The notes under the pieces were generated by a model. That model ran no database searches. It was not told where the DNA came from and was given only the letters and a program-made list of their open reading frames with translations. A program made the position numbers and the translations under genes. From assembly GCF_900176205.1 (NCBI RefSeq), contig NZ_LT859959.1:124001-188000 (forward strand): a stretch of DNA of 64,000 bases, in the 5' to 3' direction. Below are positions 63,001-64,000 of the stretch, in pieces (the first letter of the stretch is position 1; the number at the start of each line of letters is the position of its first letter). This stretch comes from Bradyrhizobium sp. ORS 285 (GTDB lineage: Bacteria > Pseudomonadota > Alphaproteobacteria > Rhizobiales > Xanthobacteraceae).

Positions 63001-64000
63001 TTACAAGCTCGCGAAGTCATCAAGGGCGGCAAGATACCGACTTCGTTCGTCCGCCGTGATGAAAGCGGCCTCAAAGCCGTTTCGAACGAGGCGCACGATT
63101 TCCGCCTTGCTCAACCCAAGGGCTTTTTGACACTCAATCAAATTCTCACTTACGTATCCTCCAAAGTAAGGAGGATCGTCCGAATTTACCGTTGCCAGCA
63201 AATTGGCTCTTAACATGGTGCGAAGCGGATGCGCGTCGAGTTGCGGCACCACCTTCAGCCTTACATTCGAAAGAGGGCAGACTGTGAGGGCAATCCGACG
63301 ATCAGCGATCTCTTTGGTCAATGCCGGATCGGACAGGCAAGCGTTGCCATGATCGATCCGATCGACCTGCAGAACCTCAATAGCTTCCCGCACGTACGAT
63401 GCGGGCCCTTCCTCGCCTGCATGGATCGTGGTGCGAAAACCTCTGTTACGACATTCACGGAAGAAGCTCTTGAATTTCGAGGGCGGATGACCGACCTCAG
63501 GGCCGCCCATCCCAATCCCCAGAATCTGGTCGGCCCAGGGCATGATTTGATCAAGAAGTTCCATCGCGTCGGCTTCGCTTCTGTGTCGGTGGGCACTCAC
63601 CATTAGTCCTGCGCTTATATCGACGTCTCGTTCAGCATCGGCGATAGCTCCAAATATGCCTTTCATAATGGAAGCCATTGGGACACCGCGCTCGGTAAAG
63701 CTTTGAGGACCCAGAAACAGTTCGGCACGAACAACGCCGTCCCGGACCGCGCGTCTGAGATAGGCCGTCGTGACGTCGTAGAAGTCGCGCTCGGAAACCA
63801 AAACGCGGCAGCCTTCGAAATATAGATCGAGAAATGACTTCAGGTCCGAAAACTCATAGGCCGCGCGAAGTGCTTCGGGGCTATCCCACTTGAGGTCAAT
63901 GCCATTACGCTCCGCCAGCGCGAACATCATCTCTGGCTCGATACTGCCTTCGATGTGCATATGCAATTCGGTCTTCGGGAGGCTGCGGATGAATGGCTCC
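63001..64000 (-). CDS. Adenine deaminase (adenosine-deaminase superfamily; N-terminus outside window)
   Basis: The frame stays open to base 64000 (EPFIRSLPKTELHMHIEGS), so the true start is beyond the window. Metal ligands ELHMHIEGS (two His), TIHAGEE, VDRIDHGNA and VNSDDPPYFGGYVSEN are present. The D-D-P-x-Y-F-G-G variant is typical of fungal-type/Pseudomonas adenine deaminase rather than adenosine deaminase. Deaminates adenine to hypoxanthine (inferred from family). Confidence 0.88.
   Translation of the reverse strand, partial: EPFIRSLPKTELHMHIEGSIEPEMMFALAERNGIDLKWDSPEALRAAYEFSDLKSFLDLYFEGCRVLVSERDFYDVTTAYLRRAVRDGVVRAELFLGPQSFTERGVPMASIMKGIFGAIADAERDVDISAGLMVSAHRHRSEADAMELLDQIMPWADQILGIGMGGPEVGHPPSKFKSFFRECRNRGFRTTIHAGEEGPASYVREAIEVLQVDRIDHGNACLSDPALTKEIADRRIALTVCPLSNVRLKVVPQLDAHPLRTMLRANLLATVNSDDPPYFGGYVSENLIECQKALGLSKAEIVRLVRNGFEAAFITADERSRYLAALDDFASL

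Overview
The window is high-GC DNA with densely packed genes. It most resembles an alphaproteobacterium of the Bradyrhizobium/Rhodopseudomonas type. This is inferred from several things: many NitT/TauT-type ABC transporters, PAS/HAMP sensors and chemoreceptors, FNR/FixK-type boxes (TTGAT-N4-ATCAA), a GGGAAC-type extracytoplasmic-function (ECF) sigma promoter, and palindromic intergenic repeats dispersed through the window. There is no rRNA, CRISPR array or prophage. One tRNA-Arg(CCT) is present. The first and last genes run off the window.

Layout. 0-2.3 kb: leftward operon of a secreted spermidine-synthase-like enzyme, a small membrane partner and an M28 peptidase (cut by the window edge). 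2.6-10.2 kb: secreted hydrolase, tRNA-Arg, TPR glycosyltransferase, flavin oxidoreductase, MetX-like hydrolase and fatty acid desaturase, separated by repeats. 10.4-15.8 kb: UvrD-type helicase, Tex and an NAD(P)-binding protein. 16-19.9 kb: a TRAP-type binding protein directly followed by a transmembrane chemoreceptor, then a small hydrolase. 20.6-29.3 kb: an aromatic-acid island with a NitT/TauT ABC importer, gentisate 1,2-dioxygenase, maleylpyruvate isomerase, a MarR regulator, an aryl-CoA ligase, a salicylyl-CoA 5-hydroxylase-like monooxygenase and an ATP-grasp protein. Two copies of one palindromic operator mark its two divergent or outer promoters. 29.6-34 kb: ferredoxin-NADP reductase behind a perfect FNR/FixK box, an acyl-CoA synthetase and an FMN glutamate-synthase-like protein. 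34.1-35.8 kb: ECF sigma factor, DUF4142 protein and cupredoxin; the sigma gene and its target carry the same promoter. 35.8-38.8 kb: ABC ATPase with an extra C-terminal domain plus a doubled permease.

39-42.9 kb: repeats, a frameshifted IS110-family transposase and a CNNM/CorC-type membrane protein. 42.9-45.5 kb: an unusual outer-membrane protein joining an Omp25-like barrel to an OprB-like porin, and a glycine-rich secreted protein. 45.7-50.9 kb: creatininase-family hydrolase divergent from a THI5-like ABC importer that is translationally coupled to a 2-hydroxyacid dehydrogenase and a double Inh-domain protein. 51-54.5 kb: two tandem 550-residue HAMP-PAS-PAS sensors with no output domain. 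54.6-60.9 kb: glycine-zipper protein behind a second perfect FNR/FixK box, MocR regulator divergent from an EamA transporter, a secreted SH3-like protein, a soluble triple-PAS chemoreceptor (BdlA-like), and a Crp/Fnr regulator with the four-cysteine pattern of FNR. 60.9-64 kb: a radC remnant marks a breakpoint into less GC-rich accessory DNA holding an excisionase-like HTH protein, AdaA, a PaaI thioesterase and an adenine deaminase (cut by the window edge).

Three regulatory circuits can be read directly from the sequence: the MarR-operator aromatic cluster, the ECF sigma autoregulated unit, and an FNR-type regulator together with two FNR/FixK boxes. The most unusual protein architectures are the barrel-porin fusion, the outputless twin sensors and the binding-protein/chemoreceptor pair.
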